A DNA stretch of 64,000 bases from Pelodera strongyloides (taxonomy: Eukaryota; Nematoda; Chromadorea; Rhabditida; Rhabditidae). The DNA lies in assembly GCA_036852015.1 (NCBI GenBank), contig JAANDG010000198.1, positions 124,001 to 188,000 of the forward strand, in the 5' to 3' direction. Below the pieces are notes generated by a model, which was not told where the DNA came from, did no database searches, and was given only the letters and a program-made list of their open reading frames with translations. This document shows, in pieces, positions 11,386 to 22,956 of the stretch (positions within the stretch are counted from its first letter, which is position 1; each line of letters starts with the position of its first letter). Made by a program: the position numbers and the translations under genes.

Positions 11386-14269
11386 ATGGGTAAGCCGAAG
11401 AATAAGTATCGGCAAGCGGATGATGGTACCGCGGTTTCGAAAGTAACCAAAGAAGCGGTTGTTGAGCCTAAGAAAGTTACCGAAAAGAGTGATGTGAAAA
11501 CGGATGCCACTTCTCCTGTGAAGGATCAAGAAAAAGATAGTAAACTGAAGGTAGGTACCATTGTTGTTTGTATAAGCAAGAAAAAGACAGTAAACAGGGT
11601 AGGTACCATTGTGGTTTGTATAAAAGTCATTATGGGTGGGTGGACACATATGTATGAATGCGTATTTGAACTTTGTTTGGTGTAAAAGTTATTATTTAAG
11701 AAGAGGGCGTGGCGAGACAAGATTCGTAAGAAGGCCAAGAAGGAAGCAGAAAAAGAACAGAGGCAGATAATTGCGGAAAAACTGATGAAGAAGAAGTCGA
11801 AGGAACCAGTCGATCCCAAGAAAGAGGCGAAACGGTACAGTTACTTTATGAGGGCGGAATATATCTTGTGAGTGCCCCGCCTGGGTTGCATTGTTGGGGA
11901 ACCTGTGTTTTTAGTATTTACCTAGTCAGTGGCTTAAACTTCATTGTTTTGAGCAGTCGATTGAACTAATGTTAAATAGTGCATAGCGAACGAAGGGAAG
12001 AAGGTTTACGTTGGCTTATAGCTATTTTAATCCATCCTCTTTATGCCTCAGGTTGAAACGTAAGGTGAAGAAGGAGAGAAAGAAGGCGCGTGAGGGTGAG
12101 AGCGGTGTGACAACGAAGGAAGAGAAGAGCAAGGAGATTGTCCAATTGGAAGCGGGACGATTCAGGTATTGTATTGTATTAAATTAACCTTTATTTTTGT
12201 GTGAGCAATGTGGTGGTGGTGATGATGGTGGGCGGGCCGTGGTTGGAAATGTTAGCTTCTCTGTTACTATATCTAGTCTTCAGGTTTCTCAATGAAAAGT
12301 TGTACACAATGACGGGAAAGGAGGCTAAAGAACTGTTCGATGAAGATCCCTATGCGTTTAAGGTGTATCATGCAGGATTTGCTCAACAGGTCAGGCGTTG
12401 TTCACCTGTTTGTTATTTATTACTATTTGGTCCACTTTGTTAATTCGATCGGCATTTACAAGAGTCATGGTCATAAGTAGTGAAACGGAAATATTCACAA
12501 GTGAAGCATAGTTGTTTGTACAAAGTGCCTTCGGAAAGGGCGCGTTCGAGTTGGGCGGAAGAAGGAAAAACCTGTGTCTGCGTCTCTCACTTTGCATACT
12601 CTATACACGGAAAAGTAGCATGTTTTTTTCCGGTTTTCCGCCCAACTCGAGCGCTCCTAAACCTTTTCTTTCTTTGTGGCAGGTGGTGATTTAGCTTGTG
12701 CAACTTGTGCTTGTATTTTGTGCACGAATGATCCGACCTTTTACCTATACCCCGTTTTCATCGCATCAACGATTGTATATTTTAGGCGAAGAAATGGCCC
12801 AATCACCCACTGAAGACCATAATCACATGGTTGCACACGTTAGAAAGCGGACAAGTTATTCTGGACCTTGGTTGTGGTGAAGCAAAGATTAGTGAGAGCT
12901 GCTCTGCAAAACATACGGTAAGTGTTCTGGCTCAACGAACATTTATGCCGTATGATTCCGACCCGTGACAACTTTGAAACCACCACCCGGCGAGGGAATC
13001 ATGGGCGATCCCTCCTGGCCCTAGCCCGAAGACGTCGAGAATTTGTCATCTGGAACTTGTCGCCGGTGCTCAGGACCCCTTGAAAAGGTGCACGCTCTTG
13101 AAGCGTAAAAGAAATTTAAAAAAAATGTCTCTTTACTTTATCTTTCGTAGGTATCCCGAGTATTCGTGGTGTTCCGAAGTAGAAGTACTATCGAATTTGT
13201 TATCGTTCTTTTTCGTCATAGCATCATTCTTGACTTTCAGGTTCATTCGTTCGATTTGGTCGCTGTGAACGATCGAGTAACATCTTGTGATATTGCCAAC
13301 TTACCTCTTGAGGTATGTGTTTTGAAGTTGGTTGTTTGGTGATGATTTTTCTTTCTCACACCTGTTTCTCACAGTCTTTAGTACTGTAGTCATTTTGTTA
13401 TACTTTCTGATGTTTTCGCTTCTGCATCACGACTTTTTCTCTTTCATCCATCATTAAAGCGAAATACCGGCCGGTTTTTGAAACGAATCTCAAGTACTTG
13501 CATTCCTATGCATTTATGCAACATGGGGTCTAGTTTTTACTCTAATTTTTGCTCACTTGCATATGCTGCATAAGAAAGCATGTGAGTTTCAAAAACCGGC
13601 CGGTATTTCGATTTAATTTCTCAATTATTTCTGTTGTGTGCTAATCGTTGTTGTTCAGGACGGTGTTGCCGATGTGGCTGTTTTTTGCCTGTCTTTGATG
13701 GGAACCAACTTACACGATTTTGTCAATGAAGCTCGGAGGTGTTTGAAGAAGGGGTATGTTGTCTAGACTAATGACTAGTTGTCATTGCTTTTATGGCGCC
13801 AAGGCACCAATCGTGATCAAGTGATTCGTCAGTTCGTCAACCAATCGTCAATCATTTCATCATTCCATTCCATTTCATTACCATATCTCATATGTTGTGC
13901 GCTGTGTTCGCTTATAATAGCTGCTCTGTTCAGTGGCACACTTATGATCGCCGAAGTGACGTCAAGATTCCCGAATGTCCGTCTTTTCAATGGAGCTGTG
14001 ATAAAGATGGGATTCGAGCTTATTGAAAAGGTGCGATTTCTCTTGAGCCAAGTTCTTTGGAGTTTTTGATAAATCGGCGGTATGCTGTTTGTGAGGCATG
14101 TGGAGTATATGGGAGAATTTGGCATTGATTTGAGTATCAGTATGGTCGTGTTATTTAGAAACCACACTCTGACTACTTTATGATGTTCAAGTTCCGGAAG
14201 ATTGATTCGGCGGAGAAGAAGAAGCCATTTGGTTTGAAATTGAACCCTTGTTTGTACAAAAAGCGGTGA
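11386..14269 (+). CDS. rrp-8: RRP8, 25S/28S rRNA methyltransferase and nucleolar silencing factor
   Basis: 341 residues from nine exons: 11386-11550, 11701-11834, 12052-12165, 12284-12389, 12786-12917, 13241-13312, 13659-13753, 13934-14030, 14159-14269. RRP8 (nucleomethylin family) methylates m1A in the large rRNA. The first 130 residues are Lys/Glu-rich and probably disordered. The family entry motif [12 protein letters not shown]...[19 protein letters not shown] starts near residue 138. Motif I of the Rossmann-fold SAM site is [13 protein letters not shown], with DLGCG at 200-204. Later come [32 protein letters not shown], and the signature C-terminus [14 protein letters not shown]. elegans RRP8 has nearly the same length as I recall. 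Intron 1 ends in AAG rather than CAG or TAG. Introns 4, 5 and 6 contain repeats. It is directly downstream of nog-1, an adjacency I also recall for T07A9.9/T07A9.8 in C. elegans. Confidence 0.95.
12537..12660. repeat. hairpin element in rrp-8 intron 4
   Basis: AGGGCGCGTTCGAGTTGGGCGGAA at the left mirrors TTCCGCCCAACTCGAGCGCTCCT at the right. The ends resemble those of the 249-bp element at 16481-16729, so they are likely one family. Confidence 0.75.
13005..13125 (+). repeat. internally deleted copy of a short retroposon in rrp-8 intron 5
   Basis: CCTAGCCCGAAGACGTCGAG, AATTTGTCATCTGGAACTTGTCGCC and GCTCAGGACC are shared with 52320-52450 and the reverse complements of 50690-50805 and 57070-57205. 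A middle block present in those copies is missing before AAGGTGCACGC. Confidence 0.7.
13454..13616. mobile_element. TTAA-flanked MITE (family 1) in rrp-8 intron 6
   Basis: TTAAAGCGAAATACCGGCCGG at the left is mirrored by CCGGCCGGTATTTCGATTTAA at the right. TTAA at both ends fits the target duplication of piggyBac-type elements. It has no coding capacity. It is one of about ten copies in the window. Confidence 0.85.
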
Positions 14270-14788
14270 TCTTAGAATCTTAGCAATGATTGTAGGTTTT
14301 TTAAAATTAATCCTAGCTTGCCTAGCTATCGGCATGGTGCGTTCATAGTATGGATTCAAATCATAGTTTCCGTACGTCTTGAACGTTTTGAATGTATTTA
14401 TGTCTGTGTTACCTAGTTAACTACTTCTTCTTTGTTAGTGTGACAATTCGTGACAACTGTTTTTTTTTTTTACAATTTTACATTGCCTTTACTTTCACAA
14501 TATTGGACTATATTGGAGGCGCATTTTGTAGGAGTAGTTCAAATTGTTATGTTATGATTCTTCGATGTTGTTGTTATTGTTGAATTGTTGCTCGAATTGT
14601 TATTTTTGTTGTTGAACTGTCACAATGTTGATATAAACAATTCACATTTTTTTTTGCTACTGCCATGAGACGAAGCTGCACGTCGTTGTAGTCGACCCAT
14701 ATATCTCCGTTCTGATTTATTATTTATAATTTGATATGATTTGCTTCCATGTTTTATCGTTTTCCTTTCATAATATTCCCTTTTCAGG
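14270..14788 (+). other. rrp-8 3' UTR and spacer; trans-splice acceptor before the SMYD gene
   Basis: I see no AATAAA, only T-rich and TTG-repeat sequence. At the far end CCTTTTCAG lies one base before the next gene's ATG, suggesting spliced-leader addition. The gap of about 520 bases is long for a tight operon, so membership of the nog-1/rrp-8 operon is uncertain. Confidence 0.45.
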
Positions 14789-17700
14789 ATGAGTTTACTG
14801 TCTGAGAAGCTGTTCTGCTGTGCGTTATCTACTGACTACGTGGGCAAATTCTGTCAATGGTGTTTGCAACCAGGCGATAATCTGAAAAGGTAATGATTAC
14901 CGATTTTACTTATGCGATACCCGGATGCCGGTTTAGAATAATCGTGGTGGTGTGGGTGGTCGGGTTCCCCTACACATTAGTCTCATCTATTAAGCTGTAT
15001 CTAAAGGAATCTGGCTTGTATAAGGGTCTTTCAGGTGTACTTCATGCAAAATGATCGTATACTGTGGTAGGTCGTGCCAGGAGAGCGATTGGCCAGAACA
15101 TAGACCTGAATGTGCAGCCATCACTGTCAGTTTAAACTTTGATTATATTTTTTTATATGTTCAAAACCTGTAAAAGAAAGCTTCACTTGTTAATCGTGTC
15201 ATACGGTCAGATGTCATTCATAAACAAGAAACTACCGTAGTGTGTGTGCGAGACCTTTTTGATTGCGTTCATTAGTAGGTTTTTTTTCTTGACTGTTGTT
15301 TGTATTTTAGTTGTTCAGAAGCACGACGGCATCATGGACGACGGTGTTCGCTTGGTGATGAGAATGAGTGTGAAATGGCAGAAGAATATGACGGGAGCCG
15401 AGCACACGGAAAGAACTCTGGAGACAATTGAGGTTCGGTCAAATATAAATATAGTGTTTATGCTCGATGTTATTGTCAGCATACGGTTTGTATGCATATC
15501 AAATCACTTTTCCAGGATCACTATACCAGTGAAGGATTTCGAAACCGGGCTCAAAAGTGGCTGAACGATTACAAGCAGTACGCTGTGAAAAAGACTGTTG
15601 ATGATGATGTTTTAAAGCGGTGAGTTAAATAGTTAAAGCACTTTGTTTGGTTGACGGTCGGTACGTTTAATGCACCACAGTGAACTGTTATATAAGCCCT
15701 GTTGGTCATTTTTCGTAGAAGACAGCTTTCGTTAATGTCTTAAGAAGCACTATGTTTGTCTTGCAGATTGTATTGCAAGATGTCTGTGAATTCGTTCGCC
15801 GTCAGCGATCAGTTTGGCAAGTACATTGGAATCGGACTGTGTCTTCAATTGAGCGCAATTGACCATAGTTGTACACCGGCGGCACGGATTGCCTATAGGT
15901 AGGTATTGTTTGATAGTCTTTGGGAGTACATTGAGTTTTGCTTCTGGGTGGTCGCGTCTCAATCGTGATGTATTAGTTATTAGTTTAAAGCGAGATACCG
16001 GCCGGGTTTTGAAACGCACCGTGGCCGACTGAATTTTACGTATTTATGTCCTTGCATAAGAATGCAGGTGTCCACGATGCGTTGCAAGAACCGGCCGTTA
16101 TTTCGCTTTAATCTCTAAGTGTCGTAAAATGTGTGCGTTGACGGCTTTTAGAATGGAACGGTAGAGGAATGGTGTTGCCAGCTGAATTTGAATTAAACTT
16201 TCCTCGATAATGTTACCAGTTGTAGAGGACGAGAAGCGATTATGGCGCCGACGAGCAGTTATGTGAATGAGATTGAAACTGCCCAACACTCTTATATCGA
16301 TGAGCTACAACCTCGAGATGATAGGAGGAAGGAGCTCAAGGTTGGTGGAGTCTGGGAGATCAATTCAAATTAGGGTCTTTGAGTTTGAGCCATGCTTTTT
16401 TGGAGTTGTGCCCGACGCAATCAAGGTTATCTATTCTTGGTTAATGTAATTTTAAAAAAAAGAAGTAAATAAAGTTGCAGTTAGGGCGCATTCGAGTTGG
16501 ACATTTTCCGGAAAAGAAAAGAAAACTTTTGGTTCGAGATGGATTTCACCAGAAAAGAATGCAATTGCCACGCATACACATGCAAATGATCGATTGATTT
16601 TTGTTTCAATTACGGTACAATTGCATTTTCGACAATTATTTTGCGTGTATTATTTTTTTTCTGGGTGTCCATCTCGAACCACTTTTTTCTTTTCTTTTCC
16701 GGAAAATGTCCAACTCGAATGCGCCCTAAGATAACGAAAAGTGTGAAAGAGACTACTGATAGATAAAGTGTATCTTGTATCATGTTCTTTAACATGATAA
16801 CCCCGTTTCGGCCCTGATCGTATACGAGGATTTTGCTGTAGTTGGGTCTCATCAGTACGATGACGACAACTTTATGTAAGTGTATATTGAAGGAGAAGTA
16901 CAACTTTGACTGCGATTGTGTGGGTTGTCGGGATGTGGTGCGAAACACGAAGATGGAAGGATTTGAGTGCCCCCTTTGTCGTGGTTGTGTGGGAAGGGAG
17001 ATTGGAGATCAGTGTCTGAGGTTAGTTGGAATTGGAAATCTGGAAATTCTTAGTTGCCGATTTTCATTGCGTTTGGTTTTCTGTGCGTTCTCTGGTTATG
17101 AAGTTGATGAGTGGGCTCGCGTACGTGGCATGTAGTTCTCTTTTAGTTAGGGACCAGCCAGTGGTGTTCTATTGTGTAATGTATATGTAATTATATATCT
17201 AATTGTCTTGTATCTAATAAATTATGTTCAGTGAATTAGTAAATATAAATAGTTATGTTTGTCTTCAACTGTGATTACCGACTTCGTGACGATTGCCAGC
17301 AAGCGGGTAAAATGGCCGAGGAAATGGCCAAAGCTGGCTGTAAAGCACTGAAAAGGACTGATATTAGTACGAAGAGCAAGAGCGAACTTGCCGAAAAGGT
17401 GGGCGTAGTTTATAAGATTTAGGGCGGGGCCGGAGATGGGTTATTGTTGCGCTCTATCTATAATGTACTTGGGTTAATTGTGATCGTTTGATCAGTAAGT
17501 TCTCCCATCTGTTTTATTCTTATTCAGTCTGTGACGGAGATTATTGAACTCAGTAGCCCTCTGTTTTTTTTCAGTTGATGTCCGTATTCGAAGAATCACT
17601 CTACAAGTGTAACGTGTACTGGATTCATCCTTTACGGGTTCTCTATCAGAATGCGATTGATGATGAAAAGTGAGTATTTTTAATTCCTAACTTGCATTTT

Positions 17701-19054
17701 TTATGCGACTTCACATGTAGCATTCTTATTTAGTCTGCTATAATGAAGTTTATTGAGCGCTGACTTGCGCATAACGTTGACACATATTCTTACACAAATT
17801 GGGCACATTACTTATGGTTAGGTGAATTGGTCATTGTTATGTGGGCTTCTTGGTGCAGCGTATCTAAAGTCTAAAGGATAACTTCTATAACGTATCTGTT
17901 TTCTCTATTATTGTCGCCTACTGTACTATATTATAGATTCGAAAAAGCTAAGCGTCATGCTAGCCGTTTGCTTGAAATTTTGTCGACTTATCAAGCAGAG
18001 AAGGACATATCGCTTTGTCATTTCAAGTAAGTTGTTATGTAATTTGTGGTGAGATTTTCTCTACGACCAGCTCGGAGGCCTTCGGACCATGTGAAATTTG
18101 GAAAATATATGGCTGAATTGGAAATATGCATAAAGTAAATCCATAACGGTGAAAGGTTAACTTTTTACAAAATAAAAATTGAATTTAAAAATTAAAAATT
18201 GTCATTATTAAGGTACGGCTTTGCTCAAGTGCTGAAAAAGATTAATGAAAAAGAGAACTGTGAGGAATTGCTGACACCCGTTCGTGAGGTTTGTTTTATT
18301 TTCTTTGTTGCTTTTCGCAATTCCCAATTCCTTATTGTTGGTGACAGTAAATGTTTAAAGGGACAGGCCCATCAAAGTAAACCTATATTTACGATCCGTT
18401 CATAATGATTATAAAGCAATTTTATTACAATATATACAAACTAAATTTCACCTTCATTCACCTGGGAAACTTTTTTTCCGATGCGCTCAACGCATATGTA
18501 TACCGTAAAACGGAAATTTCCTAGCTGCCTATGCAAATTTATCGTAAAATTAGACTTCGATCAAAATTTGCGTATACGGCTTTGAAATCTGCAGCTTTAC
18601 GATATACATATGAGTTGAGCGCATCGGAAAAAAGTGTTCCAGGGTGAATGACGGTGAAATTTGGTTTGTATATATTGTAATAAAAATGCTTTGTAAACAG
18701 TATGAACATCTCGTCAACATAGGTTTAATTTGATGGGCCTCTCCCTTTAATGTTCCCTACACGAATGTAATCATATAGGTCCTATAGTAAATTAATTTAG
18801 TCAAAAGTAGAAAATGGTTCTATATAAAGTGGTATTCGTAAGAAAAAGTTAAATTAGAAGATAATCATTTTTGATAGTAATATCCGTGATAAAACACAAA
18901 TCTCGCTTTAATTCGGGCGGGATGCGGGTACCATGTAAGCTAAAAATATAAATTGACCCCTTTTAATTTTAACTTCTTACGTCTTTAGGTGTACGGTAAG
19001 GTGTTTGGAGCAAAGTCACAAATCTACCATAACGTGGAATTGATGCTGCGGTGA
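14789..19054 (+). CDS. SMYD-type protein with MYND zinc finger and divergent SET domain
   Basis: 415 residues from 12 exons: 14789-14889, 15035-15125, 15319-15432, 15516-15619, 15767-15898, 16220-16340, 16893-17020, 17269-17398, 17575-17669, 17937-18026, 18213-18288, 18989-19054. SMYD proteins methylate lysines on histones and other proteins. The MYND finger at 22-64 has its Cys/His set (C..C, C..C, YC, SCQ, W..H...C). The SET motif usually written NHSCxPN is DHSCTPAA at 169-176. The usual GEE-type motif before SYIDELQPRDDRRKELK is not seen. A Cys-rich post-SET region (NFDCDCVGC, CPLCRGC) and a helical C-terminus follow. Exon 8 fits only if its acceptor is TCTTCAA/C instead of AG. The frame and the CxxC it completes support this, but it may be a mutation. 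C. elegans relatives are set-14, set-18 and set-30; I cannot say which is orthologous, so no symbol is given. Methyltransferase activity is doubtful. Confidence 0.82.
15985..16111. mobile_element. TTAA-flanked MITE (family 1) in SMYD-gene intron 5
   Basis: TTAAAGCGAGATACCGGCCGG and the mirrored ACCGGCCGTTATTTCGCTTTAA bound a 127-bp element. The arms are the same as at 13454-13616. Confidence 0.8.
16481..16729. repeat. 249-bp hairpin element in SMYD-gene intron 6
   Basis: TTAGGGCGCATTCGAGTTGG at the left and CCAACTCGAATGCGCCCTAA at the right are exact reverse complements. The arms continue through ACATTTTCCGGAAAAGAAAAG on the left and its mirror on the right. The long near-perfect arms suggest a fairly recent insertion. 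Confidence 0.85.
18355..18750. mobile_element. TTAA-flanked MITE (family 2) in SMYD-gene intron 11
   Basis: TTAAAGGGACAGGCCCATCAAA and TTTGATGGGCCTCTCCCTTTAA bound a 396-bp element. Inner arms include CCGATGCGCTCAACGCATATG, mirrored by CATATGAGTTGAGCGCATCGG. A diverged relative is at 61447-61905. Confidence 0.85.
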
Positions 19055-20012
19055 TGGAGATAGAGACAGACGAGTTGTATGTTTACCCTTTTTCATTGAT
19101 TATGTGATTTTCATTTTGTTTTACGATACTTGGAAATATCCTCTTCTCCTAGTTTTTCATTCTGTTAGTGTTAGTAGTGTTAGAGTATTCGTATTAGTAT
19201 TAATTATGCAAATTGCACGAATTTATGTAAACCACAGGTTGCACTATGTATTTCCCCCTCTCTTCTCTCTTTTTATATTCAGTTGTCTGCCTTGTCTGGT
19301 TGTTTTCTTTTTCTACTACTGTTTTTGTTGTTGTTGTTGAGACTCAGTTCATTCCTACTTACGAGTTGATTTTTTTTCAAATGAATAAATTTATGCATAT
19401 AATGCTTTCTTTGCTTGCCTACAATAATTACGTTGAATAGACGTTCAACTACCGTATTTGTTGCTTTCTAGTTCAGATTACTGTAGTTTTCTGGTTTACT
19501 GTGATAGGTAGTAATTCATGCGCGTAGGAGAATATTGAACATTGACTAAACTTCTTTTATTTTTATCGCTTGTTATTGCGATTTTTTTATCTAACTCTAG
19601 CACTAAGTGTGTTATGATTCGTGAGGAACTTTTACCCTCCATTTTTTCCAGTTTAATCTGTCGATTTTGGTTCGTAAATCTGATTATTTGTGTAATTTTG
19701 CGTATTATTTGTTACATAACTTGCTTTTATTTTCAGGGCTTCCTATTACCGTGTGGATTAAAATGCTGTGCGTGTGCTGTACGTACGTTTGTTCTGTTTT
19801 AATATTCATTTTTTTTTGTTCGGCATTGGCACTCATACTCATTGAATATATGCATGGGCGATTGGATTGGTTTTTCGAGCATCTGTGCTGTTGACCCTTT
19901 GCTCACTTTGCTGTCCTTTAAGCTTTTAAGATTTGTGTGTTATCTGTCATATCTATGTTTATTTTCAAGATTTGTATTATTTGTATATTGCATGATATTT
20001 CAAATGCAATCT

Positions 20013-20186
20013 TTAAAGCGGTATAGCAGCAGGTTTTTGAAACGGTGTTGGACTACCTCAGTGCATCAATATGTGCTTATGAAAGCGGGGTGAATTTTTC
20101 ATGCTAATCACATTCATTTGCATTTACTGCATGTGTGGGTGCAGTTATTCAACACGTTTCAACAACTGGCTGTTATACCGCTTTAA
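20013..20186. mobile_element. TTAA-flanked MITE, variant of family 1
   Basis: TTAAAGCGGTATAGCAGCAGG...TTTTTGAAACG and its mirror CGTTTCAACAACTGGCTGTTATACCGCTTTAA. The arm reads AGCGGTATA rather than AGCGAAATA, so it is a subfamily. A second variant is at about 20480-20658. Confidence 0.7.
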
Positions 20187-22227
20187 GCCAATCGAATGCA
20201 GATCTCCTCTTAATGGTGATTTTCGTTTACGGTGTTCCTTTTCCTGTTTTCCCATTCCCAATTTTGGTGAGGGGTTTGGTTTTTGGCCTTTTTTGGGAGC
20301 TCCTCTCATTTTTCCAAATTTCCAATTCCACCGAGAGACCCTTGTCCTCTTCCTCCAAAATGTATCATTTTGTTTTGTTCCTAGGAGAGCCCTCGGCTGG
20401 CCAGCCTGCTTGTTTTGTATGTTAATGCATACAGTTTATTGTACATCAATTGTACCTCGCTTCATTTTAACTCATCTTACTTTAATATTTGACGGCTGTA
20501 GCCAAAACAGCCGGTTTTTGGCACGTATGGTAAACGATGTATTCCCTTGTAGTTCAGATAACTATTTGACACTATCACTATCACGCATCTACACAACATA
20601 CGGGAATGCCGTTATCCAACTATGTACGTTTCACAAACCGCATGTTGTACCGCTTTATGAAACACTACCAGTTGCGAAGCTGTGATGTTTTTTCTTGCAT
20701 CTTTGCAACCCTTTTCTCTAGTTTATTCATGAATGCTTGATTTATAGAGCCTGTCAAAAATAATGACAGAATCTATCTCTAAACATCAAACGTAACATGT
20801 TTTTTTTTGCAAAATGTGTGCAATTCACTGTGCCTATCGTCTATTTATACATATATTCACTTTGTGTTGTCTATATATGAAATAATCAGAAAAGCGAGTG
20901 TTTTCACTCTCACAATAGACAAATAGACTTTCCTTTTTAATTTATAAATTTAGAGATTATAGTTTTAATCTGACCGATTCTTACGCACGTTGAAATTTCT
21001 GGTGAAAAGAATTGAATGACTGTAGAGAGTTAACTAACTATAAGCTGGACAACGCTTTATTTTAATCATGATTTATAAATAAACCATGTATTAATTGTTG
21101 TAGAAACCCTATGTGATTTGGAATACTCTTCCATAAACTTGTATCGTTGACTTTAATTTATTTTATTTTGAGCTCTTTTTTTACATTGCGCGGGTGCCCG
21201 AAAACGCTTTTTCCCCAGGAAATTAAGATAAGTTCCGTTTAGGGTTTTTCTTTCAATCTAGATGATGAATGATTAATCACATGGTGATATGCCTGAATGA
21301 TAGCGCCATATTTAGTTTAGAGATAGCATGATTTTAGGTGCAATGTTTGGTCATGGATATGGATAAGGTCATGTATAAGTTGAGAATATTGCACAGTCCA
21401 TGCAATGTACTCAGTGCTCAGAGTCCTTCTGTGATTTAGACCATGAATTTAGCTCCTTTCCTTCATTAGAGTTTCTATTGATTTTGAAATTGTGAACGAA
21501 TTATGCGAAAGTCTCGTGATTCATTTCACCTGCGTAATTAAATTAGAGGAATATGAAAGCTGAACGATTTTGTTTGATGTTGAGATACACACCAAGTAAT
21601 TTTATTTTAGTAACTGTTAGTGACTCTACTCCTGCCCGATTCAGTTGTTTTGAATACTCATTTTGTTATTTTTCTCTCCTCGTTATTAGCTCTTAAAATT
21701 GACTGAAAGTCAATACATTTGTCCTCGAGTATGCCCGAAAGGAATGGAATGGAAATGCTATAAATGACAGCCGTGTGACGATGTGACATGAATCATTTCT
21801 TTTGCAATGAATCAACTACGTTTTTGGGATGTTTAGGGCGTCGCAATTGCTAAGTGATATGAAAGGCGTTCTCTTGGGCTTGTTTGAGATACCTTGTATG
21901 TACGTCCCTTTAAATTTGTTGTTATTAAATCAGTGGGTCCATTTGAATTGGCCTTTGCCTGACAGTGTCACAGATGTTCTCCTAAACTGTGAGGTGGAAT
22001 TTTTATCCTGTCGTTCTGCTTCTCGATACGGTTGGCATAATACTGTAAGTGTATTCTAATATAAATTTTTGCCGAGAGTAGCTAGTTTTCATTTAGTTGC
22101 AATAAGCGTAGGCAATCATTCATTCGGTTTTGGTGCCCTCTCTTTCTGTGTATGTACTCACGTCATTCCTTTTTTGTTACAAAAAAAAACCTGTTCTGCG
22201 AACTACGTTGTTGATTTCCTTCCTATT

Positions 22228-22288
22228 ACTCTCTCTCTCTCTCTCGCTCTTCTCCCCCCCCCCCTCTCTCTCTCTTTCTCTCTCTCTG
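22228..22288 (+). repeat. CT-rich microsatellite
   Basis: Runs of (CT)n broken by a C10-11 tract. It is a simple sequence repeat with no other content. Confidence 0.9.
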
Positions 22289-22766
22289 AGATTTTAAGAG
22301 AAACACCCAAACCTAAAGAATTTCTCACATTCTCACTGTTAATCTCCCTCACTTGTATGATTTGTTCCTAGTTGACATGTCTTTTTTTTATGAATGAATT
22401 TTATTTATCCCTGGAAGCTCCACATAGTTGGACTCAATATGAACTTCCTGACTTTAACTTCCTGTTTTCAATTAACACTGTTGAGGATAATAATGAGTCT
22501 TTGTAGATATTCTACCTTTTTGGAAAGTGAATTATTTACTAATAACAACCATACCGTACTATCGAGAACTAGTCGTAATATGAATTGTAGTGTGCCCATC
22601 GTATTGGCTCTCTACACCCCTCCCCCTTTTCTTTTAATTTTATTTCGAAAAAGTTTCTGTTTTCGGAGTTCGGTTCCCGAGCAACCAAATTCTCCCACTA
22701 TGGCTTCTTTTCACTGCTCTACATTTGGCAAAAATTCTGTAGCCAGTTGGTTTATTAATCAAAATC

Positions 22767-22956
22767 TTAAAGCGTATAACATCATAATTAAATCCGTTTT
22801 TTAAACGTACGTTGAATAACTTCATCTCCCTGCACTGTAGAAATGAGTATGATTAGAACCAATAATCGACCCAAATTCGAGATTCGAGCTCTTAGCATAA
22901 ATACATATGAATGCATATCTCCAAGGTTTCAAAAACCGGCTGTTATGCCGCTTTAA
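22767..22956. mobile_element. TTAA-flanked MITE, diverged family 1 copy
   Basis: The left end TTAAAGCGTATAACATCATAA is diverged. The right end AAAAACCGGCTGTTATGCCGCTTTAA is well preserved. Confidence 0.6.

Noticed and set aside
20101..20685. 194-codon open frame downstream of the SMYD gene
   Set aside because: It overlaps parts of two MITE copies, is Phe/Cys/Leu-rich as expected from T-rich DNA, and has no domain or splice context.
22394..22804. 136-codon open frame
   Set aside because: Runs into a MITE end and shows no recognisable motif; composition follows the local AT/CT bias.
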